From contig JAGXRM010000028.1 of the NCBI GenBank assembly GCA_018335855.1, positions 1 through 45,413 of the forward strand: a DNA stretch of 45,413 nt, read 5' to 3'. This stretch comes from Clostridiales bacterium (GTDB taxonomy: Bacteria; Bacillota; Dethiobacteria; Dethiobacterales; Dethiobacteraceae). Below, in pieces: positions 18,019 to 25,854 of the stretch. Both the position numbers and the translations under genes were made by a program. Numbering within the stretch: the first letter of the stretch is position 1; every line of letters begins with the position of its first letter. The notes below the pieces were generated by a model that saw only the letters and a list, made by a program, of their open reading frames with translations, had not been told where the DNA came from and made no database searches.

Positions 18019-19128
18019 CTAAAGCCGAACCAGTTCATAGCGGCGACTGCCCATGCCTAACTGTTCTGCATGGGCTAATTGCGCTTCATGATCTGTATTC
18101 GGATAAACACCTTTAAACTTATCCTCACCCGGTGCGAAGTTAGCCTGTAGCCTGGTATTGGCTAACCCGGCCTGCCCGTTAATCAGGTCCAGTGCCGCCT
18201 GATCAATGGCTACAGGGTCGGTGGACGCAAGAATCCCCACGTCGTTAACGATGTATGTATCGCTCCAACTGTTACAATCGCAGTCCGGCGTCACGTTCAT
18301 AACAAAATTGAAAAAGCCGACTTTGCCTAGCTTATCTTTAATTGCACCCCACGCGTATTCCGCCATCCGTTCCTGCACATCCACGGTTTCACTCTTCCAC
18401 TGTATCTTAATGGCCCGGCTCGGGCAGACAACGGTACATTCTCCACAGCCCAGGCACTTATCATGATCAATCACAGCAGATTTTTCAACAATCAAAATAG
18501 AATCTGCCGGACACCATTTCAGGCAGGTGGAACAGGCCGTACAATCATCGGCAGCTACCTTAGGCTTGAGAGCGGAGTGCATCATCTGTTTACCGCCCCG
18601 ATTGCCGCAGCCCATGCCAAGATTCTTAAGCGTACCGCCGTAGCCTGTTATAATATGGCCTTTTGTATGAGACAAAACAATCATCCCGTCAGCATTGGCA
18701 ATCTCACTGCCAATCTTCACCGCTTCAAAGTGCTTCCCGTTTATGGGCACATCCACATAATTCTTGCCAAACAAACCGTCGGCAATAATCACCGGTGCAT
18801 TTACTGTGGTATAAGAAAACCCGTTTTCCAGCGCTGTTTGAATATGATCCACACTGTTAGCCCGGGCACCGACATAAAGAGTATTTGTATCCGTAAGAAA
18901 CGGCTTCCCTCCCGCTTCCTTAATCCGGTCCACAACCTGCCGAACCAGTACGGGGTTGATAAATGCCGTACCACCCTTCTCACCAAAATGGAGTTTGACA
19001 GCAATGAGCTTATCCTCTTCAACCAGTTCGTCAAACCCGGCCGCCTTGAACAATTTGCTCACCTTTTTTGGCAGACTTTCATGTTTGGAATTCGCACGCA
19101 TGTCTGTAAAGTAGACTTTGCTCGTCAT
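18019..19128 (-). CDS. DUF362 domain protein with 2x[4Fe-4S] ferredoxin module
   Basis: A 369-aa protein. The N-terminal two thirds match the DUF362 family (KVYFTDMRA, LIAVKLHFGEKGGTAFI, HTKGHIITGYGGTLKNLGMGC). A ferredoxin insert carries CTACSTCLKWCP and CLGCGECTVVCP, enough for two [4Fe-4S] clusters. The C-terminal part includes DPVAIDQAALDL. It is presumably cytoplasmic because no signal peptide is seen. The start at 19128 follows GAGGGGGAG with a 4-nt gap. The biochemical role of DUF362 ferredoxins is unsettled to my knowledge; electron transfer is the safe inference. Confidence 0.9.
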   Translation of the reverse strand: MTSKVYFTDMRANSKHESLPKKVSKLFKAAGFDELVEEDKLIAVKLHFGEKGGTAFINPVLVRQVVDRIKEAGGKPFLTDTNTLYVGARANSVDHIQTALENGFSYTTVNAPVIIADGLFGKNYVDVPINGKHFEAVKIGSEIANADGMIVLSHTKGHIITGYGGTLKNLGMGCGNRGGKQMMHSALKPKVAADDCTACSTCLKWCPADSILIVEKSAVIDHDKCLGCGECTVVCPSRAIKIQWKSETVDVQERMAEYAWGAIKDKLGKVGFFNFVMNVTPDCDCNSWSDTYIVNDVGILASTDPVAIDQAALDLINGQAGLANTRLQANFAPGEDKFKGVYPNTDHEAQLAHAEQLGMGSRRYELVRL

Positions 19129-19166
19129 CGCTCTCCCCCTCATTAAAATTCGCCGTCAGGCTCAAA

Positions 19167-19220
19167 TGCAACTCCGGGACCCTCTACGAGTGCAACTCCG
19201 GGACGGTTCTCAAGTTGCAA
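19167..19220. repeat. REP-like palindromic element with a partial tandem copy
   Basis: TGCAACTCCGGGAC occurs at 19167-19180 and again at 19191-19204. The second copy continues through GGTTCT to AGTTGCAA at 19220. The 30-bp unit has inverted ends (TGCAACT / AGTTGCA). It is an inverted relative of the element at 20901-20931, with 26 of 30 bases matching. Confidence 0.65.
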
Positions 19221-19284
19221 ATGTATCGCGCATAATAGAAAATGCATGGTCCAATGCTATGCTGCATTTCAAGCAAACCGGACG

Positions 19285-20736
19285 CTAGTAAGCGCGGGCG
19301 AAGTAGGCGAGGCGATCGGATGTGCCACCGCAGCGGAGGCATGGCCCCGGTTTTTCTTCCTGATTGAAAGGAATGCAGCGGATGGTCGCCTTCGTCTCTT
19401 CTTTAATGGCCTGTTCACATTCACTGTTACCGCACCAGCGGGATATAACAAAGCCACGCTTTTCTTCAATTATCTTCTTAAATTCTTCGTAATCGTCAGT
19501 CCTGTGTGTATTTTCTTCTCGGAAGGCCACCGCTTTGGCAAACATATTAGACTGAATCTCAGCCAATAAAGTGTTAATCCGCTCTTTTAGATCTACCAGG
19601 CTTACCGTTTCCTTTTCACCATTATCTCTGCGGGCAAGAATGGCCTGCCCGTTCTCCAGGTCGCGGGGTCCGATTTCAATACGTAACGGCACCCCTTTCA
19701 TTTCCCATTCGTTAAACTTCCAACCTGGCGAATACTCTTCTCTGTCATCCATTTCAATACGAACGCCCGTTGCTTTCAGATCTTCGTAGATTGCCGCCAC
19801 TTTTGGCAGCACTTCTTCCCTGACCTTTTTTGGTGCAATCGGCACTAAAATCACCTGGGTCGGAGCTACCTTAGGCGGCATAACCAAGCCCCGGTCATCA
19901 CCGTGAACCATAATAATCGCGCCCACCAGACGGGTTGAAACACCCCAGGATGTCTGCCAGACATATTTAAGCTCTCCGTCGCTGTCCAGATATGTAATAT
20001 CAAATACCTTGGCAAAATGCTCACCCAGGTTATGGGATGTACCAGCCTGTAGCGCTTTCCCGTCACTCATCAATGCTTCTATGGAGTAGGTACGCAGTGC
20101 TCCCGCAAATTTTTCATTGTCCGTCTTTTGACCGGTAACAACCGGGACTGCCAGGTCATTTTCCACAAAATCACGGTACACTTCAAGCATTTTGAGAGTT
20201 TCTTCCTGGGCGTCCTCTTCGTTACGGTGGGCTGTATGCCCTTCCTGCCAAAGGAATTCCGAGGTACGTAAGAACGGCCGGGTTACTTTCTCCCAGCGAA
20301 CAACGTTACACCATTGATTAATTAGAACAGGAAGGTCGCGGTAGGATTGTATCCAACGGCTGTACATTTCACAGATAATCGTCTCCGAGGTAGGACGAAC
20401 AACTAAACGTTCCGCCAGTTTCTCGTTGCCACCATGGGTGACCCAAGCCACCTCCGGTGCAAACCCTTCTACATGGTCTGCTTCCTTCTGCAATAAACTT
20501 TCAGGAATAAAAAGCGGGAAATAAGCATTCCTATGGCCTGTTTCCTTAATACGCCTGTCCAACCCCTGCTGCATGTTTTCCCAGAGTGTAAAGCCATAGG
20601 GACGAATCACCATACACCCTTTGACCGGGGAATAATCCATCATCTGCGCTTTCAAAATAACATCCAGATACCACTGAGAGTAATCCTCAGACTGCGGCGT
20701 TATTTCTTTAACAAATTCTTTATCCTTCTTAGCCAT
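19285..20736 (-). CDS. proS: Prolyl-tRNA synthetase, short archaeal/eukaryotic-type form
   Basis: A 483-aa class II synthetase charging tRNA-Pro. Motif 2 and 3 regions are visible (VVRPTSETIICEMYSRWI, PFLRTSEFLWQEGHTAH, GLVMPPKVAPTQV). The C terminus ends in the zinc-binding-like domain and the aromatic AY expected of the ProS type 3 family. It lacks the large insertion (INS) editing domain of the E. coli-type enzyme, whose usual length is about 570. The ATG has GAGGAGG 8 nt upstream. It is a single gene with its own promoter at 20790-20819 and REP-like elements on both sides. Confidence 0.96.
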   Translation of the reverse strand: MAKKDKEFVKEITPQSEDYSQWYLDVILKAQMMDYSPVKGCMVIRPYGFTLWENMQQGLDRRIKETGHRNAYFPLFIPESLLQKEADHVEGFAPEVAWVTHGGNEKLAERLVVRPTSETIICEMYSRWIQSYRDLPVLINQWCNVVRWEKVTRPFLRTSEFLWQEGHTAHRNEEDAQEETLKMLEVYRDFVENDLAVPVVTGQKTDNEKFAGALRTYSIEALMSDGKALQAGTSHNLGEHFAKVFDITYLDSDGELKYVWQTSWGVSTRLVGAIIMVHGDDRGLVMPPKVAPTQVILVPIAPKKVREEVLPKVAAIYEDLKATGVRIEMDDREEYSPGWKFNEWEMKGVPLRIEIGPRDLENGQAILARRDNGEKETVSLVDLKERINTLLAEIQSNMFAKAVAFREENTHRTDDYEEFKKIIEEKRGFVISRWCGNSECEQAIKEETKATIRCIPFNQEEKPGPCLRCGGTSDRLAYFARAY

Positions 20737-20789
20737 TCAATATCCTCCTCGCAACCGGTAAAAGCTGGTTATCGCCTAATTCTTTAAGG

Positions 20790-20819
20790 ATTATACCATA
20801 TAGCCCCAATAAGGGTCAA
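20790..20819 (-). promoter_or_regulatory. Sigma-A promoter for proS
   Basis: On the minus strand TTGACC (20819-20814), an 18-nt spacer and TATAAT (20795-20790). This predicts a leader of about 45 nt, too short for a T-box. Confidence 0.82.
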
Positions 20820-20844
20820 TTTTAAAGGAGCGGTCCCCCGCTCC
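20818..20844 (-). terminator. Probable terminator of the cysK transcription unit
   Basis: In the minus direction GGAGCGG and CCGCTCC form a 7-bp stem with a 4-nt loop, followed by TTTAAAATT. It sits just upstream of the proS promoter. The T tail is short, so its strength is uncertain. Confidence 0.5.
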
Positions 20845-20900
20845 CAATGAGTACTTTTGCAAAATTTTCGTAAAATGTTTAGATTCTTTATCCTGCCAAA

Positions 20901-20931
20901 TTGCAACTCAAGAACCGTCCCCGGGTTGCAA
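20901..20931. repeat. REP-like palindromic element, inverted copy
   Basis: A 31-bp unit with ends TTGCAAC and GTTGCAA and core GAACCGTCCCC. Its reverse complement matches the element at 19191-19220 at 26 of 30 positions. Confidence 0.65.
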
Positions 20932-20954
20932 AACACATGCAGAATATCATGCAA

Positions 20955-21079
20955 GCGGGCTGTTCAAAAGTAGTGCAGTACTAGGCGCGAAGGGTTCCGA
21001 CACCGCAGGCGTATATCTATACGCTGAGGATGTCGGGTTCCTGAGCAACGACGTAATGCGCTGCTTTTCAACAGCCCGC
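20955..21079. repeat. 125-bp long-hairpin element (MITE/REP-like)
   Basis: The outer arms GCGGGCTGTT and AACAGCCCGC are perfect. The pairing continues inward imperfectly (AAAAGTAGTGCAGTACT against GCGCTGCTTTT) to an apical GGCGTAT / ATACGCTG region near 21008-21022. It begins 8 nt past the cysK stop. It could act as an mRNA 3' hairpin, but it has no T-run. No transposase gene is inside. The whole 20737-21086 gap holds only this, a REP-like copy, a small hairpin and the proS promoter. Confidence 0.7.
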
Positions 21080-21086
21080 CCAGTTT

Positions 21087-22010
21087 TTATTCGGATCTGA
21101 ATAGCTCCGTCGACAAATACCTCTCGCCTGTGTCGGGAGCAATAACGACGACCCTTTTGCCTTTTCCCAGTTCAGCGGCGACCTTCAAGGCGGCAAAGAC
21201 AGCTGCGCCGCTGGAAATGCCAACAAGCAACCCTTCTTTGGTGGCCATTCGTCTGGCTGTTTCCATGGCTTCTTCGTTGCTGACGGTAATTACGCGGTTA
21301 AACGCTGCGCGATTCAGCACCGAAGGGATAAATCCGGCGCCGATTCCCTGAATCTTATGCGGTCCCGGCTGGCCGCCGGACAGTATCGGCGAACCGGCAG
21401 GCTCTACGGCAATTACTTTAACCGCCGGCATCTCTTTTTTAATAATTTCACCGACACCGGTGATGGTGCCGCCGGTGCCGACTCCAGCCACAAACGCATC
21501 AAATTGTCCGTCGGTCTGTTCCATAATTTCCATAGCTGTAGTTGTGCGGTGAATGTCGGGGTTTGCCGGGTTAGCAAACTGCTGCGGCACAAAATACTCG
21601 GGATGTTCCCGTAAAATTTCTTCTACGTGCTCCAATGTCCCCTTCATCCCTTTAGCACCGGGCGTGAGGACCAGTTCAGCACCGTATGCTTTCGCCAGGT
21701 TACGCCGTTCCACCGACATAGTGTCCGGCATAACAAGAATCAGCCTATAGCCCCGGGCCGCAGCCAACATGGCAAGGCCGATGCCTGTGTTGCCGCTGGT
21801 AGGCTCCAGAATAGTGTCGCCGGACTTTAGTTTGCCATCCTTTTCCGCACGCAAAATCATGCTCAGGGCTATTCTGTCTTTGACGCTGCCGCCGGGGTTG
21901 GCAGACTCCATTTTCACCACGACTTCCGCAGCACCCGCGACGGGCAATTTATTGAGCCTGACCATCGGTGTGCTGCCTATCAATTCCAAAACATCACCGG
22001 CTATTTTCAT
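21087..22010 (-). CDS. cysK: Cysteine synthase A (O-acetylserine sulfhydrylase)
   Basis: A 307-aa fold-type II PLP enzyme that makes L-cysteine from O-acetylserine and sulfide. Lys44 in GGSVKDR is the Schiff-base lysine; [10 protein letters not shown] is the substrate loop and [10 protein letters not shown] binds the PLP phosphate. Length and order match CysK. ATG start with GGAGGA upstream. It starts 1 nt past the stop of the MtnX-like gene, so the two are translationally close. No S-box or T-box leader is present because the gene lies inside an operon. Confidence 0.95.
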   Translation of the reverse strand: MKIAGDVLELIGSTPMVRLNKLPVAGAAEVVVKMESANPGGSVKDRIALSMILRAEKDGKLKSGDTILEPTSGNTGIGLAMLAAARGYRLILVMPDTMSVERRNLAKAYGAELVLTPGAKGMKGTLEHVEEILREHPEYFVPQQFANPANPDIHRTTTAMEIMEQTDGQFDAFVAGVGTGGTITGVGEIIKKEMPAVKVIAVEPAGSPILSGGQPGPHKIQGIGAGFIPSVLNRAAFNRVITVSNEEAMETARRMATKEGLLVGISSGAAVFAALKVAAELGKGKRVVVIAPDTGERYLSTELFRSE

Positions 22011-22011
22011 T

Positions 22012-22692
22012 TTATTCCTCCACGCTGTTTAGTTTTTGCAACAGTCCGTTGCGCCATGTTTTTAGAATATCGTTAAAATTCTCAAAGGGGTGAAAGGGCG
22101 TTCCCTGCTGCTGACAGTATTTCGCTAAGATGCCTTTGGCAAAAACGACGTCGGCCACGCCGCTGACACAGCGGTCTGAATAGCCGTCGCCGATATAAAT
22201 AATTTGCGCCCCGTTTTTCTTAACCTGTTTGGCATAGTCCAGTTTACAAGTGCCACAGGAGCCGCATTGTGAACTGGCATGGGGGAAGTTCGCGTGCAGA
22301 CTGCAGTCAACTACTTTAAGGCGGTTAGCGTAATATGGCACGTCCACTTTAAATTTATTAAATATTAAGTCTATGTAAAAATCAAAACCGTCGCTTAGCA
22401 CGGTAACAGCTATCTTTTCCCGGCGGCACAGTGTTAGAAACGCCGGGAAGGATGGGTCCACAAAAAAATTCTCTTCAATAAAGCGACGCAATGTTTCTTC
22501 AGAAACGGTGGTTAATGCAAATATTTCTGCCAATGCTTCCCTGGAGCCTTTTTCTCCCCGCTGGTAAGCATCCTCAATTTCATGCCATCCTTGCCCGGCA
22601 AACGTTTTAATGATATTAAAGCCTATATCATCATTGGTAATAGTGCCGTCAAAATCACAAAGCACCTCGACATTAGATAAACGCATCGTCAC
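22012..22692 (-). CDS. MtnX-like HAD-superfamily phosphatase
   Basis: A 226-aa HAD-IB phosphatase. Motif I is CDFDGTIT, motif [11 protein letters not shown] and motif [11 protein letters not shown], the set for an active phosphatase. Its closest remembered relatives are MtnX (2-hydroxy-3-keto-5-methylthiopentenyl-1-phosphate phosphatase) and related phosphoserine-phosphatase-like enzymes. A CGSCGTC cysteine cluster (about residues 142-148) may bind metal. The GTG start overlaps the stop of the 43-aa membrane protein as GTGA. No other methionine-salvage gene is nearby, so the substrate is uncertain. Confidence 0.8.
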   Translation of the reverse strand: MTMRLSNVEVLCDFDGTITNDDIGFNIIKTFAGQGWHEIEDAYQRGEKGSREALAEIFALTTVSEETLRRFIEENFFVDPSFPAFLTLCRREKIAVTVLSDGFDFYIDLIFNKFKVDVPYYANRLKVVDCSLHANFPHASSQCGSCGTCKLDYAKQVKKNGAQIIYIGDGYSDRCVSGVADVVFAKGILAKYCQQQGTPFHPFENFNDILKTWRNGLLQKLNSVEE

Positions 22693-22820
22693 TTTTCTTC
22701 CTTCTCCTCTTCCCGGTCCATCACTTTGTTAGAAACACTCTGGGAAAGCAAGACCCGGACAATCCAGGAGATTCCAATAAAGACGACAAGAATTACAACA
22801 TATCTCCATCTGAAATTCAT
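22689..22820 (-). CDS. Small single-span membrane protein, 43 aa
   Basis: ATG at 22820 with GGAGGAG 7 nt upstream. The stop TGA overlaps the GTG start of the next gene. The 43-residue product begins MNFRWRY, has one hydrophobic segment (about residues 8-26, VVILVVFIGISWIVRVLL) and ends in a highly charged DREEEKEEK tail. Orientation with the charged tail in the cytoplasm or outside cannot be settled. It sits 4 nt after the DUF2007 gene. The spacing, strong ribosome site and coupling make it a convincing gene. I do not recognise a family. Confidence 0.75.
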   Translation of the reverse strand: MNFRWRYVVILVVFIGISWIVRVLLSQSVSNKVMDREEEKEEK

Positions 22821-22824
22821 ATCT

Positions 22825-23076
22825 CTACTCCTCCGGTACAACACCAAATGGTGCAGATTGTAGCAATTGTGACGCCAACGACGCCAGCTCTTTGGGCACT
22901 TTAACTACAACTTCACTTAACGGCCCTACAGTAAGGCCGTAAATTGAGCCAGCAGCTTCCCGTTCCAAGTGAACCGGAATATCAGATGCTTGCAGCAAAC
23001 CTTTGACAATATTGGCCTCATCAATGTTAGCCGCTTCAAACACAGACACCCATGTGTCCAACCCTTCATATTTCAT
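22825..23076 (-). CDS. DUF2007 domain protein
   Basis: An 83-aa protein resembling the DUF2007 (putative signal-transducing) family. It has WVSVFEAANIDEANIVKGLL, with the typical small ferredoxin-like fold pattern, and a second strand-helix unit VVVKVPKELASLASQLL. The function is unknown. It lies in tandem with the 43-aa membrane protein and the phosphatase. ATG start; GGAGACGG lies upstream. Confidence 0.8.
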   Translation of the reverse strand: MKYEGLDTWVSVFEAANIDEANIVKGLLQASDIPVHLEREAAGSIYGLTVGPLSEVVVKVPKELASLASQLLQSAPFGVVPEE

Positions 23077-23146
23077 TCGGCCGTCTCCTTTCGGGGTATA
23101 GTGTTTCCACTATTATACCCCATTCTTTCCAGCGGCACAAATAGGC

Positions 23147-24238
23147 TCAACTTAATATCTGTTTAATAAATATTGTCGGCTCGCTAATCATATCTACAAT
23201 CCCGGCCATATGACCGCCTTCGACTGTATCATCCTCTAGTATTTCCAAAACCGGGCGCAAAGGAAAGTCAGCATGAACCTTGATAACCTGTGCAAGCCGG
23301 CCGTCGCTAAGAATGACCCTGGTGCCCAGGGGATAAAGTATAATATATTTTAAGAATGCTTTTACGAGTTCGGTATCCAGCCGATTCAGTGTGCAGTCAG
23401 CCATTAGGATTTCGGCGCTTTCATGGGGCAGAACCCGTCCCCTGTAACAACGGTCGGAAGTGAGTGCATCATAAACGTCGGCAATGGCAATTAACCGGGA
23501 AAACAGTGTGATTTCCTGGTGGTGAAGGCCATAAGGATAGCCGCTGCCGTCTCCCCGTTCATGGTGCTGCAGTGCAACTTGCCTGACTCGATCGTTAACA
23601 AGTTCTTCCTGGCACAAAATCTGATAACCCTGTTCAGCATGTTTTTTTGTAATTGAAAATTCCTCAGGTGTTAACGAATCCGGTTTACGGAGAATCTCCT
23701 TGGGGATTTTTGCTTTGCCCACATCATGGAGAAGGCCGGAAAAACATATGTCCTTAATGTCTTGAATGGAATAATTGAGACATTTGGCTAAAGCTCCTGA
23801 GTAAAGCGCAACGTTTATCATGTGGGACAGGGTGTAGTCGTCTACTAGATGGACGGCGGCCAACTGTAAAACTATATTGCTACTGTCCATAATTTGTTCC
23901 ACAACTACGTCTACTGTTTCCTTGGCCAGTTCAATATTAATCGGGTTCCCTTTTTCCAGGTTTTCAAAAATACTTTTGCTGATAACAAACATGTCAAGAT
24001 ACGCCCGCTTTATTTTGTCGTTTCCCAACTGATTAAGCAAATCCAGCCGGACCCCGGCAACATCCCTTTCCTCCGCAACAAGGCATAAACCGTAATAATT
24101 ATATTTTTTCAGTTTGTTTAAGTGTTCGGCTGTTATGACAGTTCCCTTGTTTAGTAGCAGTTTATATGAATGGTCACAGCAAATAGACCCGGCTAAGATG
24201 TCACCTACTTTAAGATGATTTACTTTGATTTCCTTCAA
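23147..24238 (-). CDS. HD-GYP domain protein (probable cyclic-di-GMP phosphodiesterase)
   Basis: A 363-aa protein. Residues about 125-320 form an HD-GYP domain: HD at 171-172 in LLHDVGKAKIP, HHERGDGSGYP at 225-235 with the GYP triad at 233-235, and IADVYDALTSDR. The N terminus (1-60) resembles the DUF3391-like cap of this class. Known members hydrolyse cyclic-di-GMP or cGAMP. A TTG start is preceded by CAGGAGGG. A Spo0A-like box lies 35-45 nt upstream, suggesting control at the onset of sporulation. It is probably first in the operon running to cysK. Confidence 0.9.
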   Translation of the reverse strand: MKEIKVNHLKVGDILAGSICCDHSYKLLLNKGTVITAEHLNKLKKYNYYGLCLVAEERDVAGVRLDLLNQLGNDKIKRAYLDMFVISKSIFENLEKGNPINIELAKETVDVVVEQIMDSSNIVLQLAAVHLVDDYTLSHMINVALYSGALAKCLNYSIQDIKDICFSGLLHDVGKAKIPKEILRKPDSLTPEEFSITKKHAEQGYQILCQEELVNDRVRQVALQHHERGDGSGYPYGLHHQEITLFSRLIAIADVYDALTSDRCYRGRVLPHESAEILMADCTLNRLDTELVKAFLKYIILYPLGTRVILSDGRLAQVIKVHADFPLRPVLEILEDDTVEGGHMAGIVDMISEPTIFIKQILS

Positions 24239-24272
24239 AGTAATCCCTCCTGTAAAAACATGTTATATCATG

Positions 24273-24283
24273 TTTCGACAAAA
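24273..24283 (-). promoter_or_regulatory. Spo0A-like box upstream of the HD-GYP gene
   Basis: TTTTGTCGAAA in the minus direction, identical in its core to the 0A box, within a segment shared with the fdhD upstream region. TATAAC follows 5 nt later. A second, weaker site (TGTCGGAA) lies near 24315-24325. Confidence 0.6.
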
Positions 24284-24336
24284 GGGACATTTTCCCTTCC
24301 CTGTCAGGATTACTGATTTCCGACATATTTCAACAA

Positions 24337-25728
24337 TTATTTCTTTTTGCCAAAAACGGAAGAGAATAACGTTTTGCCCGATGCCAGGCCAAACCCTATG
24401 AGAGACGTGTTTTTTTCAAATGTGTCGTTTAGCGCGTTTAATACTTCGTCAATCTGTTCCCTGGTGACAATCAGCGGCGGCTCAAGCCGAACCACGTTTG
24501 GATTGTTTAGAGTATACGCTGTGATAATCTGGTGATTGTTTAAAAGGACTCCGGCAACCATGGCTCCCAGGTACTCCGCAGAGAGCTTGTTTACGGCACC
24601 GGCTACTTTGGCAAGCATACCTTTGGTAGCTGGCTCAAACTCGATGCCTACCAATAAGCCCCGGCCGCGAACTTCCCTGATGATGGGGTAGGTTTGTTGC
24701 AAGGTACGCAGCCCTTCCATTAAATACTCTCCCAGTTGTGCAGCACGTGCCGGTAAGTCTTCCTCAATCAGTACTTCCAGTGTGGCAATGCCGGCTGCGG
24801 TGGCCCAAGTGTTACCACCGAACGTAGACGTATGGAGTAAGCACTTTTCAATGCCGCCGTATGCTTTGTTCCATAGTTCCTGGGTGGTGATCATAGCACC
24901 GATGGGCATAATACCACCTCCCAGTGATTTTGCCAGGCAAAGAATATCCGGTTCAATTCCCTCATGTTCAGAGGCAAACATAGTCCCCGTCCTGCCCAGT
25001 CCTGTCTGAATTTCATCTGCGACCAACAGCGTACCGTATTTGCGGCATAAATTCTGAACTTCTTTTAAATATCCTTCGTGGGGGATGATAATTCCGCCTT
25101 CACCCTGAATGGGCTCCACAATAAACGCAGCAACATCCTTCGTGCGCAATTGTTCTTCCAGTTCTTCCAACTGGCAGAAATCAACAGTACTGCAGGCAGG
25201 TAGCATTGGTTCAAACCCTTTCTGGTACTTGGCTCTGCCGGTAATAGATAATGAACCCATTGTTTTGCCGTGAAAACCGCTGCCGCAGGAAACAATCCGC
25301 GGCCGGCCTGTGGTAATCCGGGCCAGCTTAATGGCCCCTTCCACCGCCTCAGCACCGCTGTTGCAGAAGAAGGTGTTATTTAACTTTCCCGGCGTAATCT
25401 GTGCCAGATTATGCGCCAGGGCGGCGGCGGTAGCGTTCATAGAAGCTTGGAGAAGGTTGGGCATTGTGTTGACCTGACGGATCGCTTCAATCACCCGGGG
25501 ATGGTTATGCCCGAGATTTAATGAACCGTATCCACCTAAAAAGTCCATATAACGCTTATTTTCACTATCCCAGGTATAAACGCCCTCCGCTCGCACATAA
25601 AGCTTGTCAAAATCAAGGAGTCCCAAATAAACACTTAAGCCCGGGTTCATATACGTCTTAAAATTCTCTTTAACCTGAGCCCGGTTTAAATGCGGTAAAT
25701 CAGTAATCTTAATTAATTCTTTAGTCAA
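24337..25728 (-). CDS. Class III aminotransferase (putrescine/ornithine-type)
   Basis: A 463-aa PLP-dependent aminotransferase of class III. Visible are CNSGAEAVEGAIKLAR, GFHGKTMGSLS, LLVADEIQTGLGRTG and the Schiff-base Lys267 in CLAKSLGGG. The N terminus (about 45 residues before the core) and the closing GFGLASGKTLF extension resemble putrescine-2-oxoglutarate aminotransferase (PatA) forms. The substrate may be putrescine, ornithine or another omega-amine. The TTG start has GAGGAGGG upstream. The gene is monocistronic; a GCAGGAATT motif lies about 50 nt upstream. Confidence 0.87.
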   Translation of the reverse strand: MTKELIKITDLPHLNRAQVKENFKTYMNPGLSVYLGLLDFDKLYVRAEGVYTWDSENKRYMDFLGGYGSLNLGHNHPRVIEAIRQVNTMPNLLQASMNATAAALAHNLAQITPGKLNNTFFCNSGAEAVEGAIKLARITTGRPRIVSCGSGFHGKTMGSLSITGRAKYQKGFEPMLPACSTVDFCQLEELEEQLRTKDVAAFIVEPIQGEGGIIIPHEGYLKEVQNLCRKYGTLLVADEIQTGLGRTGTMFASEHEGIEPDILCLAKSLGGGIMPIGAMITTQELWNKAYGGIEKCLLHTSTFGGNTWATAAGIATLEVLIEEDLPARAAQLGEYLMEGLRTLQQTYPIIREVRGRGLLVGIEFEPATKGMLAKVAGAVNKLSAEYLGAMVAGVLLNNHQIITAYTLNNPNVVRLEPPLIVTREQIDEVLNALNDTFEKNTSLIGFGLASGKTLFSSVFGKKK

Positions 25729-25776
25729 TGTAATCCCTCCTCAGAAACATACTTCTCAATTCAACGGTAATTAATA

Positions 25777-25785
25777 AATTCCTGC
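25777..25785 (-). promoter_or_regulatory. GCAGGAATT motif, copy 3
   Basis: GCAGGAATT in the minus direction, about 50 nt upstream of the class III aminotransferase start. Confidence 0.4.
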
Positions 25786-25802
25786 AAACCAACGCTTTAT
25801 GG

Positions 25803-25833
25803 AAAAACCCGGACAGCGTATGAACTGTCCGGG
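25803..25833 (-). terminator. Terminator after yfmH
   Basis: In the minus direction CCCGGACAG and CTGTCCGGG form a perfect 9-bp stem with an 8-nt loop, followed by TTTTT. It ends the yfmF-yfmH unit. Confidence 0.93.
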
Positions 25834-25854
25834 AATCTTTATTAAGTCAAGGCG

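Noticed and set aside
20737-20790. A T-box leader in front of proS.
   Set aside because: The predicted leader is only about 45 nt and no T-box sequence or specifier loop is present.
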